From Diadema setosum (Eukaryota > Echinodermata > Echinoidea > Diadematoida > Diadematidae): a stretch of 64,000 nt of DNA. Location of the stretch: NCBI GenBank assembly GCA_033980235.1, contig CM067062.1, forward strand, positions 6,263,696 to 6,327,695, read 5' to 3'. A program made the translations under genes and the position numbers. Of this stretch, positions 26,401 through 39,399 are shown piece by piece. Below the pieces are notes generated by a model. The model saw only the letters and a program-made list of their open reading frames with translations. It was not told the DNA's origin and did no database searches. How positions within the stretch are numbered: position 1 is the first letter of the stretch; each line of letters opens with the position of its first letter.

Positions 26401-28822
26401 ACAAAATGTGTATATGTCTTCCTCCCTTTCTATGTACTGCAGTAAGTTTGCACTCACAGAGCATTCCATATGAGGCACATATAGACTTTGAATCACTGGG
26501 TTGTGAGTAGAGGTGAAGTATATGTTGTAAGCTGGATTAATGATGATGCTGACAGTCTCCAGTTGACGTTGCATAGATTTTATTGAACAAATCAAACAAT
26601 CTCAGTCTGCCCATATGTATTAACTCCGTATCATCCTCATGCGTACATGTCCAAATGCATCTATACAGAATAACAAATTCTGTTTTGATTATGCGACATC
26701 AAAGAGCTCGCAGAGACTAGAGGATCTATGTCCATGTCCATTTGTCTCACAAGTAAAAGTCAAAGTCAAGAATCAATTAAATCTGCGTCATCTTATCCTA
26801 TGAAAAATAAAAGTTGCCTTGTGCCCATGCCAACCACACGCACACTGTGCCATTGGCATGGACACAACGCGCCTCAACGCATTGACGCAACAATAACAGA
26901 CCGCATTTCCATTTCCCACATATAAATTTACGGAGAAAGGGACACCTCTTGTGAGAATGCCTGGTCCTGTGGTATCGGTACTGTCAATTCTTCCATGCAC
27001 ATCTTTTTCTTTAGCCTTTGACACTATACAACTGTCATGCACGAATTTGTATCCTTGACACAAAGGTTCGTCTGACCCGTTGCCCGTGGTGATCGAACTT
27101 CGCGGGATGGGGAATGGCATCCTTGAAGATCGCGCTTCTCTGCTCGCTTCCCACGGCTACGCTGTGTTCGCTCTCGACTTCCTCAAGTCAATAGTTGTGG
27201 GCGAGAAGCGTGATACATACTACTTTGACTCCCAGGCAATTCTGGTATGTCACACGACTTTGATACTTTGCTTGGGTCTGTCTTAAGACACCACACTGCA
27301 ATCAATCACCATATTACTGAAAGCATTCAAATTGCTATTCAGTCCAGAGCCTCAGACTCAGCTACTGTATGTATAAGTGGATAATTGCTAGCAGGCGATA
27401 CTGTCAGAAGTTGGATACTCCCCAAATTTATGTCTCAAGGCCCAGATTTACTGTGAGAATGAATTATGAATGCAGGAATGACTTACATTATGTCAATTTT
27501 GAATTTTTACTGTTCATGCAATAACAACTGAGTGTTTGATAAACTTTAATGAAACATGACTTGCTATGTGGATTGAATATTGATAGGCAGTAAAATATTC
27601 AGATACTGTGTCAATTATTGTAGTTAGCATTCGTGAAACCAGATCTATACAAGGCATGTTGGAATACATTTGCTAGGTTGGAACATGGTCGGTCAACATC
27701 ACAATGTTCCAAGTTATGCCTTAAGTTTTAGACTCAAATGAACTCTCATTCTTGCTTTTGTGGCTTATAATGCATATTTTGCCATTACATGATTATTCAA
27801 TTAATTTGCTCTGTTATAATACCTGTTCAGTTTGTTGAGTTTCACAAGTAGGATAGAATGTAGAATTTCTCGCAACAGTCTTGCACATTAATATCATTAT
27901 TCTTCTTTATACACTGTATCAGTGAAAGAGACATTTTCTCATGCCTCTGCTTTCCAAGCTATTAGCATTAAGTACACATGGCATTGAAATCAAGAGATTG
28001 GGACTCAGTACTACAGTGTAGATCTTTAGTAGTATATAAAATCAAATAAGGCAGTGAATGACTGTGCTATTTTCACAAGGCAAGTTGTGCACATACACAC
28101 TGTCAATAATGAGTTTGCATTATAAGCGCAGGCAATATAATATCTCGTGTTATGTTCACACACACACACACACACACACACAAGTAGACATTAAATGGGG
28201 AACGTGACTATGACTAATTTAACCAAACATAGAGATCTATGCAGCCAGACTGTCTGACTGAACGAGACATGAAACTCGTCACACTGACGAGTTAGGTGAT
28301 ACGCCTGGGGTCATCAGATGTCGGTCATCTGTGATCGACAAAGAAAAGAATGTGATATAGGCACCTTGAAGTTATATTGAGCGTGCATGCAAAACGGTTT
28401 CTCTAACCACTCGGCCACGGGACATCCACGGAAACGCTAAGGCCGAAAAAAAATGTATAGATATTACAGGGGGAAAAAGTCAATGCCCACTCAACAATTG
28501 TGGCCGCGTGAACATGTATTGCATTGCTAGAAGGAAATGCGGCCTTGTAACGACTGAGGTCGCTGTGCCATTTCTGGCAATTTCGGAAAAATACGTCCCG
28601 CAGGCATAAAACCTATAATCGGCTGATTTTGATACCTTGCCTTTAATCACAATTTTCAGTGTGATGACGTCATCAAAGTACAAAACAATGACATGGACTT
28701 GAAAGACAATTGCTCAAAGTACAACACCTCCGTTGTCATCATTACATACTATTTGACAGAGTCAGGATGCAACATTCTGCAGCAGTCGAAGCAATGTGGT
28801 CTCCAACACAAAACAGAGGGAT

Positions 28823-28872
<50 letters not shown>

Positions 28873-31800
28873 GGTGCGTTTATATACGAACGTAATTTCT
28901 ACATGGACGAATGTGTAATACACCATTGAAGAAAAAAAAAGTAAAATAGCTAGGTATTTTGTTTCGTGATCTTGTGGGGTTCGAACCCGCACGAGTGCAA
29001 CCTCACGTCTCTGAGACGGCGCCTTTAACCACTCGGCCATACGTCTCGACGAGAAAATATGAGGAACGTAAACTTATGTATGTGAAAGATGAATCAGGAA
29101 TCGATTCGTCCACATTCCATTCTCATTTTCAGTTTTAAACTGCAAAATTGTCAACCTCATGAGAAGATTTCAAAGAACAAAATGCATGATTACTGCAGCT
29201 TATTGTCTCAGCTACAACATACTTAAATTTCAGAGGAAATGAAGCAAAATCAGCTGAGATAAAGGTGCTTGAACGTTGTCAAGTCAATGGATGGTTTAAA
29301 AAAAAATCACTTCCCATAGACATAACACGTAAACTTGTCCGATTTTGCATCTTTACTTTTAATCACAATTTAAAGTATGATAACGTCATCAAATTTCAAA
29401 ACCATGACATGGACTTGAAAGGCAAATGTTAAAAGTACAACATATGTGAATTTGGCATGACGCAAATCTCTCGTTTGAAGAGGCTACACCCCAGTAAATG
29501 ATGCCAGTGTATACCTTGGCAATCAATGACTTAAAAACCAAAGATATAAAACACCTGTTTCTTGACCCTAGCCTAATCTAAGCATCAGTCATCGCCACAG
29601 CGCCACAGGGGAGGGGGGGGGGGGGGGCACCGCGAGAGGAGGAGATTGTTTTGGTTTTGGCATGGGCTATGTAGCTCCATGGTGCGTGTGTGTGTACGTG
29701 TGTGTGTGTGAGTGTAGACATTCAGCGTATGCAGACAGAGCATGCCTGTACTGGCAATGCTCTCCTTCTTATTCCTGTATTTTCGTTATTTACGGGTCAA
29801 TTTTTTTCGTTCGAAATGTAAAATGGATGACCATAGAATTTCTCAATAGAATATAAAATTGAAAACTTTAAAAAGGATAGAGAAAATTGAGTTCACTTTG
29901 AATGGTCTGCCACAGGCAGATATCCTTATCATGCTCTTACGTAATACGACAGCTACCAAATCCTGGCTTGGCCTCCAGGTTTGTCACGCCGAGCAGAAAG
30001 TGTATTTGCAATGGACAAGTACTTCGACTCCCAACTCTCAAACGACAAATAAACGCACCCCACTTTGGAAAAATCCGGCTGGGGTCTCGCCTCAAACGAG
30101 AGATTGACGGCATGGGATAATATTGAGCTTAAACAACAGAGATACGAGCAAATGAATGTTAGAAACAGTACCTCAAAAAAATTAATTCCACTTTTTTGAT
30201 TTCAGATGATGATATGATGACGTCATAATGTATTTCGGGAAATATTGATACTTGAAACGTTAGATTTCCAATTCATATGCTTTTGTAATATGCAATAAAA
30301 ACATAGGGTCAACGGACTTTTTAAAGAGCTATTGCGAAATAAACAAAGACATGTTTTTCGCTATATTTCCACATAGACGCGCACACGAAATTTCAACTTT
30401 GACGCCAGCGCATTCCTTTGTTATAGGTCAACATCGATCGGAAATCAGTGGATATTGTTACTCAAAGTATCAGGAATCCAAATCAGTCAAAAAAATTGCA
30501 TTTTCATGTTGGTTACGCCCTCTGCGCGCGAAATTGCGCGGACGGACGCGCACGCGAGAAAATGTTTGAAACGCTTAAAATTGTCTGAAACTTCGAGATT
30601 TCCCATTGGGAAGTCGTTTTGAGCCTTTTAAAATTTTGACGCGCGCGAACGCGCGCGTAATGAAGACCTGGGTAACTAGCGTTAAAAAGTAAGATAGAGC
30701 GTGACCTGAACTTTATGTCCACCGAAAATGACGCAGAAATTACATCTAGTTATGAAGTTATGATCGATCATGTGACAAGGTCCGAAAATCACAAAATGGC
30801 GCCTAAATGACGTCATAGATATGTTGCTGTCATGAAAACCTTATTGTGGCTAGATATTGTTATGAGACATGTTGACTGAAAATTTCATGTCATTCCGTAA
30901 TGTCATTGTTGAGATATTGACGACACAAAATTGTCCAGAAAGAAAGAAGAATAAAAAAAAATAAAGAGAGATTTTGACAATCACAATAGGTGATACGCTG
31001 ATAGCGTATCACCTAATTAACCCACTGCTGACTGAAAGCCAGAGGGTGCTGTTAAAAGTATAGGCCTTTCAGAACCTTGTAATATGTTACAGGTTAAGGA
31101 TAGTGATGGAGTTCTGTGGTAGGCAAGTTGTAGGACTAGTATGCTAATCAACTGTGGTTAGTATAGACCCTATAGTTAAACTTGAACATATGGCATGTAG
31201 CAGAATACTGTGAGTTAACATGTGGTTTAAGCCTGAAATTTCCTTATAATCTCTGAAAAACAGAGGAAATGAGGATGGAAGGTTTTACAGTGCTATGTAT
31301 GTCTTGCTCCCCCACAAGAAAAGGAAAGAAAATTGACTTCTAGTACATGGTAAATCTGATACCCCTAAAACCAGAAACTTTTGCTGCAAGAAACTTTCCT
31401 GAATTGGAGAAGCTGCCTTTTTCGTGGCACCATACTTTGGTGAATTGTCAGTGGCATTCAATGCATTGTGTAGACAAAACTTTTGCATGCGTTTCACTTT
31501 CATGAATCTTGGCTCGTTGCAAAATTTGCAAAAGTTTCATGTACACAAAAATATCTGGTCTTATAGTATTCATGATTATATGCAGGAGTGTTAATTGCAT
31601 GAAGACAATTGACCCTTCAATGCAGGATGTGTTCGAGTATATATCCCAGCATGCCCGCCTGGATGAGAGGCGAGTTGGGATGTTCGGCTTCTGCACTGGA
31701 AGTACGTTGGTCATTCACTGCGCTGCCAGACTCAACCTGCCAATAAGGTGCCTTGTCTTTACCAGCCTGTTGGAAGCATTCTCGTGCGTTCTTGGTATGA

Positions 31801-34800
31801 AGTTGCCGGATGGTCGACTCATACATCCTATTGGGTAAGAGCATCTTGCAGTAAACCTGCTGTACTTCTAGAGATCTTGCAGAGGAATGTTGGGATCTCG
31901 TATCTCTTCTTGTTTTTGTCTAGTTCATAGATGCCTTGAACATGAATGGAGTTGCTAGATATATTGTATGTGTCATATTCTGTTTGAAAAGAAAAATGAA
32001 ATTCTGCAGAGATAATCTTTTAGATGTAAAAGTAGATTCAATCTTATGACTTTATGTGACAGAATATAATCAGTTTTTATTTCCTTGTTGTAAATATATG
32101 TGGGTGTTTTGTTTCCTTTCTTTCAAGGGAAAGAGCCAGATCCTGTTCAGAAATAATTTTTGGCAGATCCTTTCTGCCACAGGCATTTATTTGTATTCAG
32201 TGCCATTTATGTTTAGCACTCATTTCATAAGAATAGTATGATATCATAAGATAACTCAGGATATCATAAGGTGTTGTTCTGATAGGATGAAGGGACACAA
32301 AGTAAAGGTTTTTCTTCAGAATAATATCAATCTGTCATTGATATGTTGATTGGTCTTTTGATAAAGAAATTACAACCCCATATCAAAGAAAGAGTGCAAG
32401 TTGGGCAGTGCTTGAAGAAAGTCTTACTGTGATACTCTTTGTGTGTGTGTGTGTGTGTGTGTGTGATCAGATATAAAAATTGACATCAAGTGACATATAT
32501 GTGCATACCGAGATCAGACACAAAAATTTGTGGAAACTTCTCAATGACCTTTCATGGACATATGAAGTAAAATTATTAATCCCACATACTCATACCTGTG
32601 TCGTTAGCTTGCATACATCATGAACAGGAGTTCAGTGAAAACATTTAATTTCTGCACATTTTTGTCATTTGGAATGTACAGGAGTTAAACCTTTTAAACT
32701 GATCAAACTTTTACCTGCAAGTTTACTGTGGGCTCTAATGATTTTCAGTGTTCCATTTAACTTGACCCTTCTCAGAACTCTACAGGATTTTGCTGAAGTT
32801 TATGAAAAAGATGGCTACAGATGGTTCCGTACTTATCCCCTTGAAGAGGTCCCGTTGGACTTGGAAGCAGATAATGTCATTAATGACTGTATTGCCCCTG
32901 TGAGTACTGATCATTGTGCAACTTTGTGATTTTTTTGTTGAATTGTACTTAGGGTGCTAATTGAGATTTGAAGCACACCAAATTTGTAGCTGTATGTAAC
33001 TTCTTGCATACCCTCTTATGACAGTTGGTAGTTTTGCAGAGCGAATACCTGTAAGACAAACCACTTTTACCAGGATGAACCCATGTAATTGCAGCATTAA
33101 CAAGATTCAATACTGATGGTCATTTTTAAAAAGATATCACTCCTTTTTTGTCTTTTGTCTGGGTTTGGTTTTAGCAACAGAAATTAAAATATTCAAATAG
33201 CCCTTTTGCATAAGTCCTTTGATTTCTGAACTTTGAATTCAAACTCCATATTCACATACTGATACAGTATATGCATTTCAGCTGAGTGACTTTACTGCTG
33301 AAGACATCAGAAAAGGCAAGAAGGTTGTCTCTTTAATGGTGGAGATTAATGGGTGCAGATAACATGATAAATCAAATGATAAAAAATGATATGATCCATA
33401 TTTCAATCAAAGAATTCCTGAATTTATGATGTGAAGACTTATTCGCAGCAACAGCAATATACATGGTAATGGATGCTACATATGGGACTTTCATGTACAA
33501 TGGCCCTGATATCTTCTGCATGATAATTTGCCAGCTCATAGCAATGAAAGGCTCAAACAGCCATTGGCTATCAGCTGATAACAGATGGGAATAGTAGTGT
33601 CCCAACCTTCTGAAGAGCAAAGTTTTAAGCACCGATCTTGCCAGGAGTGAACAAATGTTATGTTGTAGTGACAGAAGATGACAGTGATTATGATATGATT
33701 TAACTTCCCGTTGATAAAAAATATCCAAACAAATTACAGGTAGAAAACATCTCAGTTCCCGTGCTCCTTCTGGTCAGTGGGGATGACCAGTATGCAACAT
33801 CAAAGAATCGCATGAGATTGGTAAAGTTCCCTATTTTCCTCACCGCCCTTTTTTTTTTCCTGAAAACTAAGATTAATTCTTTGATCGAGAAGACAAACAG
33901 AATTCTTCAAAATTGAACAATATGAATGAAAATGTTTCAGTTTATTGCAAACTTCTCTCAGATAGGCCTAACTTTTAATGGTCAAGTGAATGTTTGAATA
34001 GTGGGAAGGTGTTAACCACAGTTAAGCAAATACCAGCAGAAGACCTTGTATGTCACATTGGCTTTCAATGTAAATAAATGGTAAATAGTGCCAATGTATG
34101 AGCTATAATTCTTGTTACTCTTCTATTGTGTAACACATGTTGTATTTCTTGTAAAGAGGATAAACACCCTGCCTCCATAAAGTTTTTCCTCGCATTATTT
34201 CAGCTACCAGTATATGCACATTTACACATTTCCGGACACTTTTGCATTGTCAAATAGCTATTTGGGACAAAAGTAGAAGAGATGAGATATTACATGTATA
34301 TATACCTGGAGTCATATCTTGAAGTGGGAGTGTTCTAAATGATGAAATCTAATATTTGATAGGTGAGGGAACGGATGATAGCTGCAGGAAAGGGTCATCT
34401 CGTCCAGTCGCACTTAATGGAGGGCATGGGACACCTTGTGGACGCTCCTTACATGCCCATCGTCACACAATCGTCACTCAAGTTTCCAATGGAGCCAAAA
34501 CGTAAGGCGTAAACATCTTTGTCTCATTCGCAGATCAATTTCTCATTTGCTCTCATATTAGTGGGGGGCCTTGCATGTGTTATTTTTGATTTTCAGTTCA
34601 AGTTGATGTAAAAGTGTAATTTTTGGTACCATTGTAAAGGTAATTGTCTATAGATCAATTTTGGTTCTAGTGTCAAGCACACAAGTAAGAAATACTCAAA
34701 ATGGCCGCCAACTTCTAGACTTTTGTCAAAAAATTGGATAAAACTCTCCATTTGAAGTGATTTAAGTGCTGAACCTGATATTTTCAAGGGTAATGAGATT

Positions 34801-37800
34801 ATTGGACACATTTAGAAATAAAAGCAATTAATGCCTTTTGCTTAATTTGCATAAATTTACATAAATTCCATTTTTAAAGCTTTTTTTCCTTAAAAATATA
34901 CAATTATTTAGAGACAAAATGTGTATAAAAAATGAAATAATCACAAGGAAATGATAATAAGGAAAGAATTACAGCGAAATCTTCCAGAAATGTCCTAAAA
35001 TACATTTTCAGCACATCCGATGAATAGGGGGTCAATAGCTCCATGTTTTACAGAGGCATTATACTCCAAAGAAAGGTCTTGGAACCGCTAGCGCACCAAT
35101 TTGAAGTGGTTTAAGTGCTGAACCTGATATTTTCAAGGGTAATGAGATTATTGGACACATTTAGAAATAAAAACAATTAATGCCTTTTGCTTAATTTGCA
35201 TAAATTTACATAAATTCCATTTTTTAAGCTTTTTTTTCCTTAAAAATACAATTATTTAGAGACAAAATGTATATAAAAATGAAATAATCACTTTCAAAGC
35301 AATGTATCAATACATTGCTTTGAAAGTGATTGCTATACAGAATCAGAGCGTATGTGAGTTTTGTCCTGGCAGCTCATGTTACAGGATATAACAGTAGTTG
35401 TTGAATTCATGTTCATGGAATACAGCAGTGAACACAGAAATGAACACATGCACGTTACATGATCAGGAGTTGATATTTTCACATGTTGTTGTCCCCGCCG
35501 AACGAGTTCGAGCAGGGGACTATGAAACGGGCTCCGTACGTGTGTGTGTCCGTGTGTCCGTCTGTCCGTCCGTCTGTGCGTCCGTATGTGATCAAAATGT
35601 TCAAAATGCTACTCCTTCGCCATTTCTAACCCGATTTTGATTCTGTTTGCTTTATATGATAGCACTACATGGGAGCTTTGAAACTTCTACACAGAATTTC
35701 AGTTGTGATCTTTGACCTTGACCTTTGACCTATGTTGTACATTTTGCTTCAAAATGCTACTCCTTCGCCATTTCTAACCCGATTTTGATTCCATTTGCTT
35801 TATATGATGGCACTAGGTGAGGGCTTCAAAACTTCTACACAGAATTTTGACCTTTGACTTCTTTGACCTTTGACCTTGATTTTTGACCTATATTGTACAT
35901 TGCCTACAAAATGCTACTCCTTCGCCATTTCTAACCCAATTTTGATTCCGTTTGCTTTATGTGATGGCACTAGGTGAGGGCTTCAAAACTTCTACACAGA
36001 ATTTTGACCTTTGACTTCTTTGACCTTTTACCTTGATTTTTTACCTATATTGTACATTTTGCTACAAAATGCTACTCCTTCGCCATTTGTAACCCGATTT
36101 CAATTCCGTTTGCTTTAAGTGATGGCACTAGGTGAGGGCTTCAAAACTTCTACACAGAATTTTGACCTTGGACTTCTTTGACCTCTGACCTTGATTTTTG
36201 ACCTGTATTGTACATTTTGCTACCAAATGCTACTCCTTCGCCATTTCTAACCCAATTTCGATTCCGTTTGCTTTATGTGATGGCACTAGGTGAGGGCTTC
36301 AAAACTTGTACACACAATTTTGACCTTTGACTTCTTTGACCTTTGACCTTGATTTTTTACCTATATTGTACATTGGCTACAAAATGCTACTCCTTCGCCA
36401 TTTCTAACCCGATTTCGATTCTGTTTGCTTTATGTGATGGCACTAGGTGAGGGCTTCAAAACTTCTACATAGAATTTTGACCTTTGACCTTGATCTTTTT
36501 ACCTATATTGTACATTTTGCTACTAAATGCTACTTCCGGCGGGGACATATATTACGCACCGCGTAATTTCTACTTTTCCTTGTTAGATTTGCGAATAGTA
36601 CCCAGATCGCAGAATTCCCACAAATAACCCCAGGAAAACAGGTACGGTATGAAGTCTCATTAATAAAGATTGTCTTTGATGCGTTTGAGGTGACAAAAAA
36701 TGATGTCAAGTATCAAAACTAAATGCAATCGTAGAATTTGCTTTGTGTTTGCTCTGTGTTGTGGACTGCTCAGGTACAGCCCTGTCGCGATTTATACAGC
36801 GACTGGGCTGTGTATAGTTAGTGTACAGTGTATTTACATAATATGCACAGCCCTGTACAGTGTATTTACATAATATGTGTATGCACAGGCCTGTCACATC
36901 ATTATCACAGCAAGTCATGACTGGTACTCTTAGTGGTCTCAGTCTGGTGGCCCCTGGCTGGACCCCCCTGCCTTGGGCCAGCACTTAGGCTCCTGGCCTC
37001 GGCCCGGCCTTGGGCCCCGTGAGCCCCTGGGCCCCTGGGCCACCGGGCCCCCGGGCCTGGGCCCACTTGGGCTCTGGGCCCCTGGTTCTGGGCTAAGGCC
37101 CGTGGCCTTGGGTCCGGCCTTAGGCCCCGCCTTTGGCCCGGCTGTACTTTGTACATGGTCTATGTGAAATCAAGCTTGTCTGTAACTGTATAATTACAAA
37201 TAATTACAAATAATCACAAATGATCAACAGGTCCATACTATGAATATATGAATATATATGTGAATATATATTATTATATATGATTATATAAATGTGATCA
37301 GGCATTCTGTTACGGTGTCAGATCTGCAGTCATTCATATATAGCAAATTTTATGCATGTATAAATGGCATACATTCATGTGTACAGTATGCTACACTACC
37401 GCTATGAAGTAACTTAATGCTCTACCGGGAAAACCGTTCTTACTGGTAAAATATTGTCTTATCGATCTGCTTTCATTCAAGCATTACGGTTTGAAAACCG
37501 TTGCAAAGCTGACATGACTACCGGGAAAATACTCACGTAAAGAGAGGGCTTACCGTTGGCACAACTTTTACCGTACCGTACCGTTGTTACCGTACCTTTA
37601 CCGATAGCGCGCGAGTACTGCAGAGTGCGCGCGCCCGCAAATCTGTACTTCTACCAAAGATAGTAGATAACAAGATACGAAGGCGCGTGATAAAAATGGA
37701 CACATTATGGCTACCCTACATGACGATACAAAAGAGAGCTAAATACAAACTCAGTACACCTAGGAACATCATTCATTTCCAAAGGTAGTGGTATCTTTAT

Positions 37801-39269
37801 TATCTTAAAAAGATTTAAAAATTATAGTCATAGCTTTTTTTCGATTAAGGGGGTTATTTTGAAGAACGAGATTTCAGAGTAATAAGGATTATTTCGTGGA
37901 GGTAAAAATTTGGCAACAACATGATCTCACAATCAAAACGCTTGATAAACAACAACAACATCTTCAAAGACAGCGCGTCTCAGGCAAAAGACACACATCA
38001 CCTGAGACGCACTGTCCCTGAAGCCGCTGCTGCTGTTTATCAAGCGTCAAGGCAGCGCGTCTCAGGTGATGTGCGTAATATCTTTAAGCCTTATATATCT
38101 TTATATCTTTACGCCAAACTTATTTGTTCATAAAGTTCATAATTTGCACATACCCATACAAATGTTTAAACCCTAATAGTACTTAAGTATTCACGTCATT
38201 ATCACTCCCATGTCTAAATTGCTATGAGAACAACTGCTATAGTGTGCAGCATGTGGTTACTTGTTCTAATTTTATCACACACATAAATGCATGTGAGAAG
38301 AATCTTCTGAGCCCCGAGTAATAGTCATTCTCTTTTGTTTATCATTACTTTTGGTCTTAATTGTACCCGTGCTCCTCAGCCTGTTCCCCTTACTAGGCTT
38401 TGTTGGGACCTACACTCAACAAGCTTTGCTTTTTAGTAGGTTCCATCGTATTTCTCTTCGCATCTTTTACTTTGATTGAAAATGACACATCGACCGTTAT
38501 GTATTACTTTTGTATTCCTATTTCTTCATGTATATATCCAAGCTGGACATTCTGTATTATATTTTGTTATATACCATGTATTTTCCATCGAGAAATACGA
38601 AAATAAATTGAAATTGAAATTGAAAATATGGTTGATGTCAATGTTGCATTCAGTTGAAATGTTCAGTGTAGGGCCTATGCTCTGTGTAGTTTAGATTTGA
38701 CATTCACTGTCAGTTGGATTTTGATAAGATTTTCATAGATTTCTGCAATGCACATATTCAGATCAAATCTTAAAACATATTTATTCAATCTCTGATTGTC
38801 CATGCCTTTCTTGTTTTATCATTTCATTGCTCCCCTTCCTAATGTATAATGTCATTTGTAGTTGATTGTACCAAATCACCATGAGCATCCAACAAGGCAG
38901 ACCTGTGAGCTCTATAAGTGACTGTCATTATTATTATAATTATGATTATGATTATGATTATTGCTATTATTATTATTATTATTATTATTATCATTATTAT
39001 TATTATCATTATTATTATTATCATTATTATCATCATTATTATTATCATCATTATTATTATCATTATTATTATTATCATTATTATTATCATCATTATTATT
39101 ATCATCATTATTATTATCATTATTATTATCATTATTATTATTATCATTATTATTATTATCATTATTATCATTATTATTATCATTATTATTATCATTATTA
39201 TTATCATTATTATTATTATCATTATTATTATTATCATTATTATCATTATTATTATCATTATTATTATTA

Positions 39270-39309
<40 letters not shown>

Positions 39310-39359
39310 CATTATTATTATTATCATTATTATTATTATTATTATCATTATTATTATTA

Positions 39360-39399
<40 letters not shown>

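Larger units (their letters stand above)
28293..31015. repeat. Composite repeat bounded by TAGGTGATACGC, ending in a perfect hairpin
   Basis: TAGGTGATACGC occurs at 28293-28304 and 30987-30998. The second copy is followed by its exact inverse at 31004-31015, making a 12-bp stem with a 5-base loop. Between them a block of about 110 bp (28620-28728) is repeated at 29337-29445, sharing ATGACATGGACTTGAAAG. Two tRNA-like segments and CpG-rich palindromes (about 30517-30660) also lie inside. No coding gene was found. Confidence 0.5.

Noticed and set aside
28967..29048. Functional tRNA-Leu gene
   Set aside because: The anticodon stem and acceptor stem do not pair, and the sequence lies within a repeat.
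36905..37167. Proline/glycine-rich frames over a GC island
   Set aside because: A repetitive GGGCC block. No splice sites or homology.
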